A stretch of 64,000 nt of DNA from Streptomyces lydicus. Its GTDB lineage: Bacteria > Actinomycetota > Actinomycetes > Streptomycetales > Streptomycetaceae. Position 1 is the stretch's first letter. Each line of letters opens with the position of its first letter. Shown one piece after another: positions 1 through 8,341 of the stretch. The notes beneath the pieces are model-generated. The model saw nothing but the letters and a program-made list of their open reading frames with translations. It did not search any database and was not told where the DNA came from. The stretch is taken from assembly GCF_000717345.1 (NCBI RefSeq), contig NZ_JNZA01000022.1:62001-126000 (forward strand). Direction: 5' to 3'. A program made the position numbers and the translations under genes.

Positions 1-566
1 CGGGAGGGCTGCGGCGCGGCGGCCTCCAGGTGGTCGCCCTCCCAGGCGTACTCGGTGCGGTTGGTCGCGGTGAGGACGGCGCGGCCGTGGCCGGCCAGTT
101 CCTCGCGGACCTGCACGTAGTCGTCGCCCTTCGCGCCGGGCAGGAACGCCCCGCTGTAGCAGCAGTCCAGCAGGACGACGATGGTGCGGGCCCGGCAGCG
201 CGCCATCTGGTCGTGCAGGAAGGCGGCCGGCACCGCGGTGGAAGCCGGCAGGTCCTTGTCGGTGTCGCGGGCGGCGAAGGACAGATGGCCCTCGTCGTCC
301 TTGATGCCGTGGCAGGAGAGGTGGAGCAGCAGCAGGTCGTCGCGGCCGCGGTTGCGGAAGAACTGCTCCAGCGCGCGCTTGACCTCGTACGAGGCGCCGT
401 CCACCAGCTGCTGGACGGCGAAGCCGCCGATGTCCGGGTCACGGAGGACGGCGGCCAGGCCCTCGCAGTCCTGGCGGGGCGAGCGCAGTGGTTTCAGCGC
501 GGGGCTCTCGTACCTGCCCGTGGCGATCAGCAGTGCGTCCCTGCGGCCGGTCGGGAAACCGGACAC
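1..566 (-). CDS. Caspase-like (peptidase C14) protein, 3' part outside window
   Basis: This is the N-terminal ~188 residues of a caspase-fold cysteine peptidase. The translation shows the catalytic His in a LSCHGIKDDEG segment (about residue 87) and the catalytic Cys in LLDCCYSGAF (about residue 136), both in the order and context of metacaspase/caspase p20 domains. The start is GTG at 566, which is the first start codon after the stop of the upstream EACC1-like gene; that stop (570-572) lies in the same frame two codons earlier, so the two are tightly coupled and could look like a split fusion. In actinobacteria such peptidases are usually effectors joined to C-terminal sensor or NTPase domains; whatever follows lies off the left edge. 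The family call is firm, the substrate and trigger are unknown. Confidence 0.85.
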   Translation of the reverse strand, partial: MSGFPTGRRDALLIATGRYESPALKPLRSPRQDCEGLAAVLRDPDIGGFAVQQLVDGASYEVKRALEQFFRNRGRDDLLLLHLSCHGIKDDEGHLSFAARDTDKDLPASTAVPAAFLHDQMARCRARTIVVLLDCCYSGAFLPGAKGDDYVQVREELAGHGRAVLTATNRTEYAWEGDHLEAAAPQPS

Positions 567-569
567 CTT

Positions 570-977
570 TCACTCCCCGGACGGGGAAGTCCCGGCCTGC
601 CGGGTCTTCGCCTCCACGAACGCGTCGATCAGGCGGCGCTGGTCCTCGGCGGAGGCGTGTCCCAACTCGATGGACGCGCCGTCGAGTTCGACCTTGACGC
701 TGCGCACCGGGCGGTTGCGCAGCCAGGTGTCGACGAGTTGGAGCACCTGGCGGACGAGCAGCGGGGCGGTGGTGACGACGAGCGCTCCGACCGCGAGGGC
801 CTCGCCCGGCTTGGCGCCCTCGGGAGCCGCCGCGCTCCGGCGGGCCAACTGCACGTCCTCGACGTCGAGTTCCATCAGGGCACGACGCAACTGCTCGGCG
901 AGCGACTGGAGTTCCTCCGCGTCGGTGTCCGACGCGCCTGCCAGATCGAGGGTCAGCCTGCTGACACCGGTGTTCAT
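570..977 (-). CDS. Effector-associated constant component (EACC1-like) protein
   Basis: A 135-residue protein with the layout of the EACC1 family: a beta-strand opening (SRLTLDL), a helical LQSLAEQLRR segment, a central Gly/Ala-rich hydrophobic helix (ALAVGALVVTTAPLLVRQVL), then a strand-rich tail ending in a VKVELDGASIEL segment. Members are described as constant partners of caspase, trypsin-like and other effectors in NTP-dependent conflict systems of multicellular bacteria. Here it directly precedes a caspase-like gene with a 3-nt gap and the same frame, which is the expected pairing. Start ATG at 977 has a purine-rich AGGGGGCGGG stretch just upstream. Its biochemical role is not established; a signalling or adaptor role is inferred from context. 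Confidence 0.7.
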   Translation of the reverse strand: MNTGVSRLTLDLAGASDTDAEELQSLAEQLRRALMELDVEDVQLARRSAAAPEGAKPGEALAVGALVVTTAPLLVRQVLQLVDTWLRNRPVRSVKVELDGASIELGHASAEDQRRLIDAFVEAKTRQAGTSPSGE

Positions 978-1083
978 CCCGCCCCCTGTTCAGCCTCGGT
1001 GCAGTCAGTGTAAGCGGGGGGTACGACAGACGGGCCGGAAGCGGGCGGGACGGTGGGCGGCCGGCGTCTCGCAGGAGGTGCCG

Positions 1084-1884
1084 TCAGAGCGCTGCCTGGG
1101 GTGTGAGGATGACGAACTCCGCGCCGGACGGGTCGTTGCAGACCGCCAGCCGGCCGACGCCCTCGGCGGTCTCCGGGCCCATCGACAGCGTGCCGCCGTT
1201 GCCCGTCACCAGGCCGACGGTGGCATCGCAGTCCCTGGAGCCGAACACCGGATGCCAGTACGGCTTCCCCGCGGGGCCGAGCAGATCGGTGGGGACGCCC
1301 ATGAGGCCGCCGTGCATCCGCTCGTCGCTGCAGTTCGCGGGGCGCAGCAGGGTGTAGGTGCCGCCGCCTCCCGGGAGGGGCATGTCCTGGGTGCCCCAGC
1401 CGAAGACGGTCTTGTAGAAGGTTTGCGCGGCGGCCGCGTCCGTGGTGTAGAGCTCGGTCCAGCCCAGGCTGCCCGCGCCGTCCGCGGTTTCGAAGCCCGG
1501 ATACCGCTGGGGCTGCCAGACGGCGAACTCCGCGCCCTGCGGGTCCGCGAGCCGGGCGAACCGGCCGTCGTCCGCGCCGACGTCGGCCGGTGGTGAGAGG
1601 ACCGCGCCGCCTGCCTGCTCCACCGTCTTGACCGTCTCGTCCGCGTCGGGGGTGTGGAAGTAGAGCGTCCAGGCGGAGCGGGCACGGTCCGCGGGGAGCG
1701 GGCCGGCCGCGGCGGCCACCTTCCCGTCGAGCCGGAAGAGGGTGTATCCGCCGGCGCCCTGGTCACCGTACGGTTCGGCCCGCCAGCCGAACACGGCTCG
1801 GTAGAAGGCCGCCGCGACCTCGACGTCGGGGGCGCCGAGATCCAGCCAGCACGGGGAGCCCGGTACGAAGTCAGTAGTGATCAT
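1084..1884 (-). CDS. VOC family protein with two glyoxalase-like domains
   Basis: This 266-residue protein contains two vicinal-oxygen-chelate modules, about residues 8-125 and 138-262. Each opens with a typical W-x-(D/E)-L-x-(A/T)-x-D segment (PCWLDLGAPDVEVAAAFY and GWTELYTTDAAAAQTFY) and closes with a DP-x-G-A-E-F strand (ADPQGAEFAVW, NDPSGAEFVIL). Double-domain proteins of this type are common in Streptomyces and are annotated as glyoxalase/bleomycin-resistance-like or hydroxylase-like without known substrate. It is transcribed alone; its start ATG at 1884 is followed upstream by about 190 bp shared with the divergent secreted-protein gene. Function beyond the fold cannot be assigned. Confidence 0.85.
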   Translation of the reverse strand: MITTDFVPGSPCWLDLGAPDVEVAAAFYRAVFGWRAEPYGDQGAGGYTLFRLDGKVAAAAGPLPADRARSAWTLYFHTPDADETVKTVEQAGGAVLSPPADVGADDGRFARLADPQGAEFAVWQPQRYPGFETADGAGSLGWTELYTTDAAAAQTFYKTVFGWGTQDMPLPGGGGTYTLLRPANCSDERMHGGLMGVPTDLLGPAGKPYWHPVFGSRDCDATVGLVTGNGGTLSMGPETAEGVGRLAVCNDPSGAEFVILTPQAAL

Positions 1885-2072
1885 GGCGAGTCCCTTCGCG
1901 GATCCTGCGTGATTTCAGCCTGACATCCACCACTGACACTCGCCCGTCGGTCGTCCGCCGGCCGGGATTTCGGCGTCCGTGCCGCTGCTTGCTAGCCTGA
2001 CGCGCGCTCGTCAAGAGCGAGCGTTTCCGGCCACCTCGTGGGTGGCCGTTTCACTCGGGGGAAGAGATCGTC

Positions 2073-2585
2073 ATGAAGGTTCGCCATGTCCGCGCTGTCA
2101 CCGTGTGCGCACTGGTGGTCGTCGCGCTGACCGGTGCCCGGCACTCGCACGGCGGCGGCTGCGGCAGCAGCCACAGCTCCAGCTCCAGCTCCAGCGGCGG
2201 GTACAGCAGCAGCGGTGGCTACAGCAGCTCCGGTACCACCACCAGCAGCGGCAGCACCGTCGGTTCGCCGACCGCCGGCTCCACCACGCCGCCCGAGGCG
2301 GACATCCGCATCACCGACTGCCAGGTGGACAACGCGGCGGGCACCCTGAGCGCCCGGCTGAGCGTGACCAACGGCAATACGCAGGGGACGGCGACGTACA
2401 ACGGCACCGTCCAGTTCACCGATGGGTCCGGCGGCTACGTGGGCACCGCGGAGATCTCCTCGGTCCAGGTGGCGGCCGGGCAGACCCGGCCCGCCACGGT
2501 CAGCGGCACCTTCATCAAGAACCCCAACGGCGGGGCCACCTCCGGCCGGTGCAAGCTGGGCCAGGTCTGGAAGGCCAACAGCTGA
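2073..2585 (+). CDS. Small secreted Ser/Gly-rich protein of unknown function
   Basis: A 170-residue exported protein. The first ~25 residues form a signal peptide (basic MKVRHVR then a hydrophobic VTVCALVVVALTGA core). It is followed by a His/Gly/Cys patch and a low-complexity run of Ser, Gly and Tyr (about residues 28-72, encoded by repeated AGCTCC and GGCTACAGCAGC units), then a C-terminal immunoglobulin-like beta domain of ~95 residues with two Cys (ITDCQVDN and GRCKLGQ) that could form one disulfide. The C-terminal part resembles domains that act as extracellular wall-associated modules, but the family is not recognised. A GGGGGAAGAG ribosome-binding stretch lies 7-15 nt before the ATG. 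Confidence 0.7.
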   Translation: MKVRHVRAVTVCALVVVALTGARHSHGGGCGSSHSSSSSSSGGYSSSGGYSSSGTTTSSGSTVGSPTAGSTTPPEADIRITDCQVDNAAGTLSARLSVTNGNTQGTATYNGTVQFTDGSGGYVGTAEISSVQVAAGQTRPATVSGTFIKNPNGGATSGRCKLGQVWKANS

Positions 2586-2627
2586 GCGCCGCACCCGGCC
2601 TCGCGCACGGGGCGTCCGGCCTGCGTC

Positions 2628-3755
2628 TCAGCGCCGGTACAGCTCCTTGGCGATGATCGAGCGCTGCACCTCCGTGGCGCCCTCGTAGATCCGCGGCGCG
2701 CGGACCTCCCGGTAGAGGTGCTCCAGGAGGTGCCCGCGGCGCAGCGCCCGCGCGCCGTGGATCTGAACGGCGGCATCGACCACGTACTGGGCGGTCTCGG
2801 TCGCCAGCAGTTTGGCCATGGCCGAACGGCGGGCGATGTCGGGTGCCCCGGTGTCGTACGCGGAGGCCGCCGCGTAGACCAGGAGGCGGGCGGCCTCGAC
2901 CCGGGTGGCCATCTCGGCGAGCTGGTGCCCCACGGACTGCAGGTCCTTCAGCGGGCCGCCGAACGCGGTGCGCGCGCCCGCGTGGGCCAGCGCCGCGTCC
3001 AGCGCGGCCTGCGCCATGCCGACCGCGAAGGCGCCCACGCTGGGCCGGAAGAGGTTGAGGGTGGCCATCGCGACGGCGAACCCGCCGTCGACCTCGCCCA
3101 GCACGTCCGCCCTGGTCACCGGTGTGTCGTCGAAGACCAGCGTGCCGATGGGGTGCGGGCTGAGCATGTCCAGGCGTTCGCCGGTCAGGCCCGGACGGCC
3201 GGCGGGAACGAGGAAGGCGGTGACCCCGCGGGCGCCCGCCGCGCCACCGGTGCGGGCGAAGACGGTGGCGAAGTCCGCGTCCGGGGCGTTGGAGATCCAG
3301 CACTTCTCGCCGGTCAGCCGCCAGCCGTCCGGGCCGTCCGGCTCGGCGGCCAGGGCCAGCGCGGCGGCGTCCGACCCCGCGCCCGGCTCGCTCAGTGCGA
3401 ACGCCGCGACCGCGCGCCCGGTGGCGACCTCGGGCAGCCAACGGGTGCGCTGCGCCTCGGTCCCGGCCTGCACCAGCGGGTAGGCCCCCAGTCCCTGGAG
3501 GGCCAGTGCGGTCTCTGCCTCGGTGCACTCCCGCGCGAGGGATTCCCGTAGCAGGCACAGGTCCAGGGCGCGCAGCGGCCCCTCGGCGGGGAACAGGCGG
3601 CGCAGCAGGCCCAGTTCGCCGAGGGCGGCGACCAGCGGGCGGTTGATCCGGCCCGGTTCGCCCTTCTCCGCGAGCGGGCTCAGCCGTTCGGCCGTCATGG
3701 CGCGCAGCTCGGCGCACCATTGCCGTTCCGTCGGTCCCAGCGCGAATACAGTCAC
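2628..3755 (-). CDS. Acyl-CoA dehydrogenase family protein (anthranilate cluster)
   Basis: A 375-residue flavoprotein with the three acyl-CoA dehydrogenase parts: N-terminal helices, a mid beta domain containing the FAD/substrate motif AFALSEPGAGSDAAAL (about 118-133) and the C-terminal four-helix domain ending with IYEGATEVQRSIIAKELYR, whose Glu in YEG is the usual catalytic base. It should oxidise an acyl-CoA at the alpha-beta bond with an electron-transfer flavoprotein as acceptor. It is divergent from the 2-aminobenzoate-CoA ligase gene with 177 bp between them, so it probably acts on a ring-reduced or later intermediate of aminobenzoyl-CoA breakdown; that step is inferred from position only. 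Confidence 0.9.
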   Translation of the reverse strand: MTVFALGPTERQWCAELRAMTAERLSPLAEKGEPGRINRPLVAALGELGLLRRLFPAEGPLRALDLCLLRESLARECTEAETALALQGLGAYPLVQAGTEAQRTRWLPEVATGRAVAAFALSEPGAGSDAAALALAAEPDGPDGWRLTGEKCWISNAPDADFATVFARTGGAAGARGVTAFLVPAGRPGLTGERLDMLSPHPIGTLVFDDTPVTRADVLGEVDGGFAVAMATLNLFRPSVGAFAVGMAQAALDAALAHAGARTAFGGPLKDLQSVGHQLAEMATRVEAARLLVYAAASAYDTGAPDIARRSAMAKLLATETAQYVVDAAVQIHGARALRRGHLLEHLYREVRAPRIYEGATEVQRSIIAKELYRR

Positions 3756-3792
3756 GAGGCGGCTCCCTGGTAGCGGTCCTCTATCGCGGTCT

Positions 3793-3810
3793 GTTGACTG
3801 CCGTCACGAA
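3793..3810. promoter_or_regulatory. Operator-like inverted repeat, anthranilate regulon
   Basis: The 15-mer TGACTGCCGTCACGA (3795-3809) occurs here between the divergent acyl-CoA dehydrogenase and CoA-ligase genes and again, identical, at 14631-14645 upstream of the enoyl-CoA hydratase/monooxygenase operon. It contains TGAC-TGCC-GTCA, an inverted repeat. The nearby PaaX-type regulator at 5545 is the obvious candidate to bind it. Identity is seen; regulator assignment is inference. Confidence 0.55.
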
Positions 3811-3932
3811 CACGTTACGCTGACGACGGATCCGAACGGCAGTCCTCGTACCTCGTCGACCGGTCCCGCCGGCCCTACGAGCAGCCCATCGAGCCGGCCA
3901 CCCGGCCTCCCCAGCTAGGGGGCACATCCGCC

Positions 3933-5540
3933 ATGGAGCTACGGTCCTCGGCCCACACCGACACCTTCGCGCGCGACCGGCTGCCGCCCCCCGAGCAGTG
4001 GCCGCACCTCACCGATCTGGGCTATCCGGACCGCCTGAACTGCGGCGCCGAGCTGCTGGACGGCACCATCGGGCGGCTCGGCCCCGACCGGCCCGCGCTG
4101 CGCGACGCGAGCGGCCCGGTATGGACGTACGGACAGCTGCGCGCCCAGGTGGACGCGATCGCGCACGCGCTCACCGGCCGGCTCGGGGTGCTGCCGGGCA
4201 ACCGCGTGCTGCTGCGCGGCCCCACCACGCCCTGGCTCGCCGCCTGCTGGCTCGCCGTGATGAAGGCCGGGGCGGTCGCGGTGACCGTGCTGGCCGCGCA
4301 GCGGCCCGAGGAACTCACCACGATCTGCGAGATCGCCCAGGTCCGGCACGCGCTGTGCGACGTCGGCGCGGTCGACGACCTGGCCCGGGCCGCCGTGCCG
4401 GGGCTGCGCCTCACCACGTACGGCGGGGACGGCCCGGACGATCTGCGGCAGCTCGCCCGGCCCGGCGGCGCACCGTACACGGCGGTGCCGACCGCGGCCG
4501 ACGACGTCGCGCTGATCGCCTTCACCTCGGGGACCACCGGCCGCCCCAAGGGCTGCATGCACTTCCACCGCGATGTGCTCGCCATCGCGGACACCTTCTC
4601 CGCGCAGGTGCTGCGGCCGACCCCCGACGACGTGTTCGCCGGCAGCCCGCCGCTGGGCTTCACCTTCGGCCTCGGCGGGCTGGTCGTCTTCCCGCTGCGG
4701 GCCGGCGCCTCGGCCCTGCTCACCGACTGGGGCGGCCCGCAGAAGCTGCTCGGCGACATCGCGGCGCACCGGATCTCCGTCCTGTTCACCGCGCCGACCG
4801 CCTACCGGGCGATGCTGCCCCGGCTCGCCGGGCACGACATCTCCACCCTGCGGCGGTGCGTGTCGGCCGGGGAGAATCTGCCCGCCGCGACCTGGCGGGC
4901 CTGGCACGAGGCGACCGGGCTGCGGATCATCAACGGCATCGGCGCCACCGAGTTGCTGCACATCTTCATCTCGGCCGCGGACGAGGCGATCCGCCCGGGC
5001 ACGACGGGCCTGCCGGTGCCGGGCTTCGAGGCCCGGGTGGTGGGGGCGGACGGCGCGCCGCTGCCGGACGGCGAGCCGGGGCTGCTGGCCGTGCGCGGTC
5101 CGACGGGCTGCCGGTACCTCGCGGACGCCCGGCAGACGCAGTACGTCCGGGACGGCTGGAACCTCACCGGCGATACCTATGTGCGGGAGCCCGACGGCTA
5201 CTTCCGCTATGTCGCCCGCGCCGACGACATGATCATCTCGGCCGGCTACAACATCGCAGGCCCCGAGGTGGAGGACGCGCTGCTGCGGCACCCGGACGTG
5301 ACCGAGGCCGCGGTGGTGGGGCGGGCCGACGAGGAACGCGGGCACGTCGTCGTCGCGCACGTCGTGCTGCGGGACGGCGTCCCGCGCGGGGACGACACCG
5401 TCGCCGCGCTGCGCGCCTTCACCAAGGCCCGTATCGCGCCCTACAAATGCCCGCGCGACATCGTGTTCCACACCGCCCTGCCCCGCACCCCCACCGGCAA
5501 GCTCCAGCGCTTCCGGCTGCGCGCAGCAGATCTAGAGTGA
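3933..5540 (+). CDS. 2-aminobenzoate (anthranilate)-CoA ligase-like AMP-forming enzyme
   Basis: A 535-residue member of the ANL adenylate-forming superfamily. Visible motifs are the P-loop-like LIAFTSGTTGRPKGCMHFH (about 191-209), the NGIGATELLHIF segment that replaces YGxTE, the GDTYVREPDGYFRYVARADDM hinge region and the C-terminal catalytic lysine in PRTPTGKLQRFRLR. The overall pattern, including the N-terminal LPPPEQWPHL and the GATE motif, is that of benzoate/2-aminobenzoate-CoA ligases, which activate the aromatic acid to its CoA thioester in the cytoplasm. The assignment to anthranilate is strengthened by the two-domain 2-aminobenzoyl-CoA monooxygenase/reductase in the same cluster. The gene is followed by the PaaX regulator with a 4-nt gap, so they form one operon. 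Confidence 0.82.
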   Translation: MELRSSAHTDTFARDRLPPPEQWPHLTDLGYPDRLNCGAELLDGTIGRLGPDRPALRDASGPVWTYGQLRAQVDAIAHALTGRLGVLPGNRVLLRGPTTPWLAACWLAVMKAGAVAVTVLAAQRPEELTTICEIAQVRHALCDVGAVDDLARAAVPGLRLTTYGGDGPDDLRQLARPGGAPYTAVPTAADDVALIAFTSGTTGRPKGCMHFHRDVLAIADTFSAQVLRPTPDDVFAGSPPLGFTFGLGGLVVFPLRAGASALLTDWGGPQKLLGDIAAHRISVLFTAPTAYRAMLPRLAGHDISTLRRCVSAGENLPAATWRAWHEATGLRIINGIGATELLHIFISAADEAIRPGTTGLPVPGFEARVVGADGAPLPDGEPGLLAVRGPTGCRYLADARQTQYVRDGWNLTGDTYVREPDGYFRYVARADDMIISAGYNIAGPEVEDALLRHPDVTEAAVVGRADEERGHVVVAHVVLRDGVPRGDDTVAALRAFTKARIAPYKCPRDIVFHTALPRTPTGKLQRFRLRAADLE

Positions 5541-5544
5541 AGCG

Positions 5545-6396
5545 GTGACCGACCAGCAAACGCAGCGCACCCCACGGTCCCTGATCGTCACGTTCTACGG
5601 CGCCTACGGACGCGGCGAGCCCGGCGCCACGGGGCCCGCGGCCGCCCCGCTGCCGGTCGCCGCGCTGATCCGGCTGCTCGGCGTGCTGGGCGTGGATCCG
5701 CCGTCGGTGCGCTCCGCGGTCTCCCGGCTCAAGCGGCGTGGCCTGCTCGTCCCCGGGCGCACCGAGGCCGGGGCGGCCGCCTACGGACTGTCGGACGCCG
5801 CCCGCCAGCTGCTGGAGGACGGCGACCGGCGGATCTTCGGCCGGCCGGCCGCGCGGCTGTCCGACGGCTGGGTGCTGGCCGTCTTCTCCGTCCCCGAGGA
5901 GGAGCGGCACAAGCGTCACCTGCTGCGCTCGCGCCTGGCCCGCCTCGGCTTCGGCACCGCGGCACCGGGTGTGTGGATCGCCCCCGCCCAGCTCTACGAG
6001 GAGACCCGGCACACCCTGGAGCGGCTCCAACTGGACCCGTACGTCGACCTCTTCACCGGTACGCACGCCGGTTTCGCGCCGACGGCGGACGCGGTGGCGC
6101 GCTGGTGGGACCTGGATGCCGTCGCCGCGCAGTACCGCGCCTTCCTGGCGGAGCAGGAGCCGGTGCTGCGCCGCTGGTCCCGGCGGCGCACGGTGCCGCC
6201 GGAAGCGGCCTACCACGACTACCTGCTGGCGCTGGACGCCTGGCGCCGTCTCCCGTACGCGGATCCCGGACTGCCCTCTCCCCTCCTGCCGGAGGGCTGG
6301 CCGGGCAGCCGCGCCGCGGAGGTGTTCGGCCGGTTGCACGGCACGCTCCAGGACGCGGGGGCCCGCTACGTGCGCGAGGTGACGGCCGGGCCGTGA
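5545..6396 (+). CDS. PaaX family transcriptional regulator
   Basis: A 283-residue GntR-like PaaX regulator: N-terminal winged helix (about 12-90, with SVRSAVSRLKRRGLLVP as the recognition part), a central domain beginning DGWVLAVFSVPEEER and a C-terminal helical domain (YHDYLLALDAWRRLPYADPGLPSPLLPEGWPG). In phenylacetate catabolism PaaX represses until it binds phenylacetyl-CoA; by analogy this protein may sense 2-aminobenzoyl-CoA. The start is GTG at 5545, 4 nt after the CoA-ligase stop. The likely DNA target is the repeated TGACTGCCGTCACGA sequence found at both outer promoters of the catabolic genes. Confidence 0.88.
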   Translation: MTDQQTQRTPRSLIVTFYGAYGRGEPGATGPAAAPLPVAALIRLLGVLGVDPPSVRSAVSRLKRRGLLVPGRTEAGAAAYGLSDAARQLLEDGDRRIFGRPAARLSDGWVLAVFSVPEEERHKRHLLRSRLARLGFGTAAPGVWIAPAQLYEETRHTLERLQLDPYVDLFTGTHAGFAPTADAVARWWDLDAVAAQYRAFLAEQEPVLRRWSRRRTVPPEAAYHDYLLALDAWRRLPYADPGLPSPLLPEGWPGSRAAEVFGRLHGTLQDAGARYVREVTAGP

Positions 6397-6407
6397 GGAC
6401 GCCGCCC

Positions 6408-7199
6408 TCAGCGTCGTCGCGCCGGGCCCCCCACCGCGACGGCCGGACGGTGCGGCGCACCGGCCGCCGCCCGCGGTCTGGCGGCGGCGATCACCGACAC
6501 CACGTCCTTGAACGAGCTGCACATCCGGGTGCCGGCGACCGCGGCCAGCTCGCCGAACGTGCCGACGCCATAGGTCACCGCGACCGGCTCCATGCGCGCG
6601 GTCACCGCCATCCGCATGTCCCCCACCGTGTCCCCCACGTAGGCGCTCTGCCAGGGTGCGACGCCCAGGCGGCCGGCGGCCCGCAGCACCATCTCCGGGT
6701 GCGGCTTGCCGCGCCGGACCATGTCCTGGCCGATGACCGGTCCGACCAGGTCGCGGATGCCCATGACGTCCAGCAGCGCCTCGGCGCTGCGGGTGGTCTT
6801 GGACGTGGCGACGGCCAGTTCGACGCCGTGGGCGCGCAGCGCGGACAGCCCCGCGGTCACGCCGGGGAAGAGCAGCTGCGGGCCCTGGCACAGGACTTCG
6901 TAGGAGAAGAGTTCGCGGTAGCGGGAGATGGCGGCCTGCACCCGTTCGTCGTCCTCGGGCCGGCCCAGCAGCCGGCCGAAGGCGGGGCCGGGGGGCTTGC
7001 CGATGGCGGTGGCCGCCTGCCGTGCGGTCACCGAACAGCCCTGCTCGGAGGCCACCTTGATCAGCAGTTTGCTGATCGCCGGGAGGGTGTTGGCAAGCGT
7101 TCCGTCCAGGTCGAAGACGGCGGCCCTGATCGTCTCACCACCGGTGGCGCCCCGTGCACCTCTTGCGGGACGTTCGCCGACTACCGTTGCTACGCGCAT
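6408..7199 (-). CDS. HAD family phosphatase, likely butyrolactone-module enzyme
   Basis: A 263-residue haloacid-dehalogenase-type phosphatase. Motif I is AVFDLDGTLAN (about 27-37), motif II is the Thr/Ser of VATSKTT, motif III the Lys of RRGKPHPEMV and motif IV VGDTVGDM, giving the complete catalytic set. It belongs to the phosphoglycolate-phosphatase-like group. In butyrolactone/furan signal pathways a phosphatase removes the phosphate contributed by dihydroxyacetone phosphate (MmfP in methylenomycin furan synthesis is a HAD protein), and the gene lies beside AfsA-type and receptor genes, so that role is likely. Start ATG 7199 (MRVATVVGE) is chosen over longer in-frame starts because GGAAAGG lies about 10 nt upstream. 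An ARE-like site sits about 200 bp upstream. Confidence 0.8.
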   Translation of the reverse strand: MRVATVVGERPARGARGATGGETIRAAVFDLDGTLANTLPAISKLLIKVASEQGCSVTARQAATAIGKPPGPAFGRLLGRPEDDERVQAAISRYRELFSYEVLCQGPQLLFPGVTAGLSALRAHGVELAVATSKTTRSAEALLDVMGIRDLVGPVIGQDMVRRGKPHPEMVLRAAGRLGVAPWQSAYVGDTVGDMRMAVTARMEPVAVTYGVGTFGELAAVAGTRMCSSFKDVVSVIAAARPRAAAGAPHRPAVAVGGPARRR

Positions 7200-7398
7200 G
7201 GCTGGAGACCTTTCCGGATTCCGATGAGGGGTACGGGGTTCGGTGACGGGTGCTGGCTCGGCTGGTTGGGCGGCCTGCGGTCGGTGACAGGTGAAGGCAG
7301 AGGCGGTCTCGCCATGGCGCACCGCTGTCCTGGGGCGGCACGCGACCGTCGCGGCGGCTGCAACGGAAGGGATCGTCCCGTTTACCGCCTTCGGAGAT

Positions 7399-7425
7399 TT
7401 AAAAACCGCCTGCGCTGTTTGTCAA
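7399..7425. promoter_or_regulatory. ARE-like butyrolactone-receptor box (HAD side)
   Basis: An imperfect palindrome with half sites AAAACCGCC and GCTGTTTGT separated by TGC. This is the form of autoregulatory elements bound by ArpA/ScbR receptors (A-x-ACC-G ... GG/CTGTTTGT). It is the most canonical of the four sites in this module and lies upstream of the HAD gene. Confidence 0.6.
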
Positions 7426-7580
7426 TGTGCCTTTGTCACATCCTGACGGGTCGACAACACTGCCGCCGGGCGCCAGACTGAGGAAACACCGTCCCGCGGG
7501 GCTCCCCCATGGGCCGCCGGAGCGGGCGGACGTCGGGTTCGCGTCAGGGTGTGCCGATTCCGGTCATTCACCTGAAGAAT

Positions 7581-7606
7581 ATCGAACCGCATGGTTGGTT
7601 TTCTAT
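7581..7606. promoter_or_regulatory. ARE-like box upstream of first TetR receptor
   Basis: Core GAACCGCATGGTTGGTTTT, an imperfect palindrome (left AACCGC; right complement AAACCAACC) located about 50 bp before the GTG start at 7653. It shares ACCGCATGGTTGG with the site at 9430-9452 and ACC-x-CATGGT with the site at 10201-10226, indicating one regulator family for all. Confidence 0.65.
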
Positions 7607-7652
7607 GTAGACTGCAATCAGCTCGCAGCCGTACTAGAGACGGGACGGAACC

Positions 7653-8294
7653 GTGCCCACCCAGCATCGCGCCATCCAGAGCCGCCAGGCACTCATCCGC
7701 TCGGCCGCAGAGACCTTCCTGGAGAAGGGGGTTCCCGCCGCGGGCATGGTCGAGATCAGCCGGCGGGCCCGCCTGAGCAAGGGAGCCCTGTACTTCCACT
7801 TCACGTCCAAGGACGACCTCACCCTCGCGGTGCGCGACGCCGCGCTCGCCACCCTGCAGGAGATCGAGGACGCCTTCACCCGCTCCCCGCAGCCGCTGAC
7901 CACCGCGGTACAGGACTTCGCCGTCGACCTGTTCGAGCGGGTGGAGTCCGACGCGGTACTGCGCGCCGGACTGCGGCTGCGGCCGGAGACCGCACCCGGC
8001 CTCGGCATCTACGCCCTGGAGCAGCGCTGGTACGCGCTCTTCCTCGACAAGGCGGTGACCTGCGGCACCGCCGGGATCGGCAGGCCGGCGGCGGACGCCC
8101 CGGACGCCGAACCGCGCCGCACCGCACAGCTGTTGACCTCGATCGTGGTGGGTCTGCTGCACCTGGGCGGCGAGGACGGCACCTGGTGGGACAAGGAGGC
8201 CGTGGTCGGCCTCTGGTCCCTGCTGCCGGCCGCACCGGGGCGGATCGCGGCCGCCGGGATCCCGACACCGGACCGGCTGCCGGCGGCCGGCTGA
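7653..8294 (+). CDS. TetR/ArpA-type butyrolactone receptor homolog
   Basis: A 213-residue regulator with an N-terminal TetR helix-turn-helix (about 5-52; the segment ISRRARLSKGALYFHFTSKDDL is typical of ScbR/ArpA receptors) and a ligand-binding C-terminal domain containing the conserved Trp region (ALEQRWYALF). It starts with GTG at 7653 after a GGGACGGAA stretch. The C-terminal domain lacks some of the signature seen in the second receptor (9537), so this copy could be a pseudo-receptor that answers antibiotics or other signals rather than the butyrolactone itself. It has an ARE-like box at its own promoter, which suggests autorepression. Confidence 0.85.
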   Translation: MPTQHRAIQSRQALIRSAAETFLEKGVPAAGMVEISRRARLSKGALYFHFTSKDDLTLAVRDAALATLQEIEDAFTRSPQPLTTAVQDFAVDLFERVESDAVLRAGLRLRPETAPGLGIYALEQRWYALFLDKAVTCGTAGIGRPAADAPDAEPRRTAQLLTSIVVGLLHLGGEDGTWWDKEAVVGLWSLLPAAPGRIAAAGIPTPDRLPAAG

Positions 8295-8341
8295 CCGGCC
8301 CCGCCCTCAGCCCGGTACGTCCGCCACAGGGCGTACGCCGG

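Larger units (their letters stand above)
7200..7652. other. Divergent intergenic region of the butyrolactone module
   Basis: This 453-bp region separates the HAD gene and the first TetR receptor gene. It is less GC-rich than its surroundings and carries two ARE-like palindromes (7399-7425 and 7581-7606), each placed so as to control one of the two divergent genes. No open frame with a convincing product was found. Confidence 0.6.

Noticed and set aside
8295..8341. Possible terminator hairpin between the first receptor and the oxidoreductase
   Set aside because: The GTACGTCCG/GGCGTACGCC arms pair imperfectly and lack a T run; not strong enough to report as a terminator.
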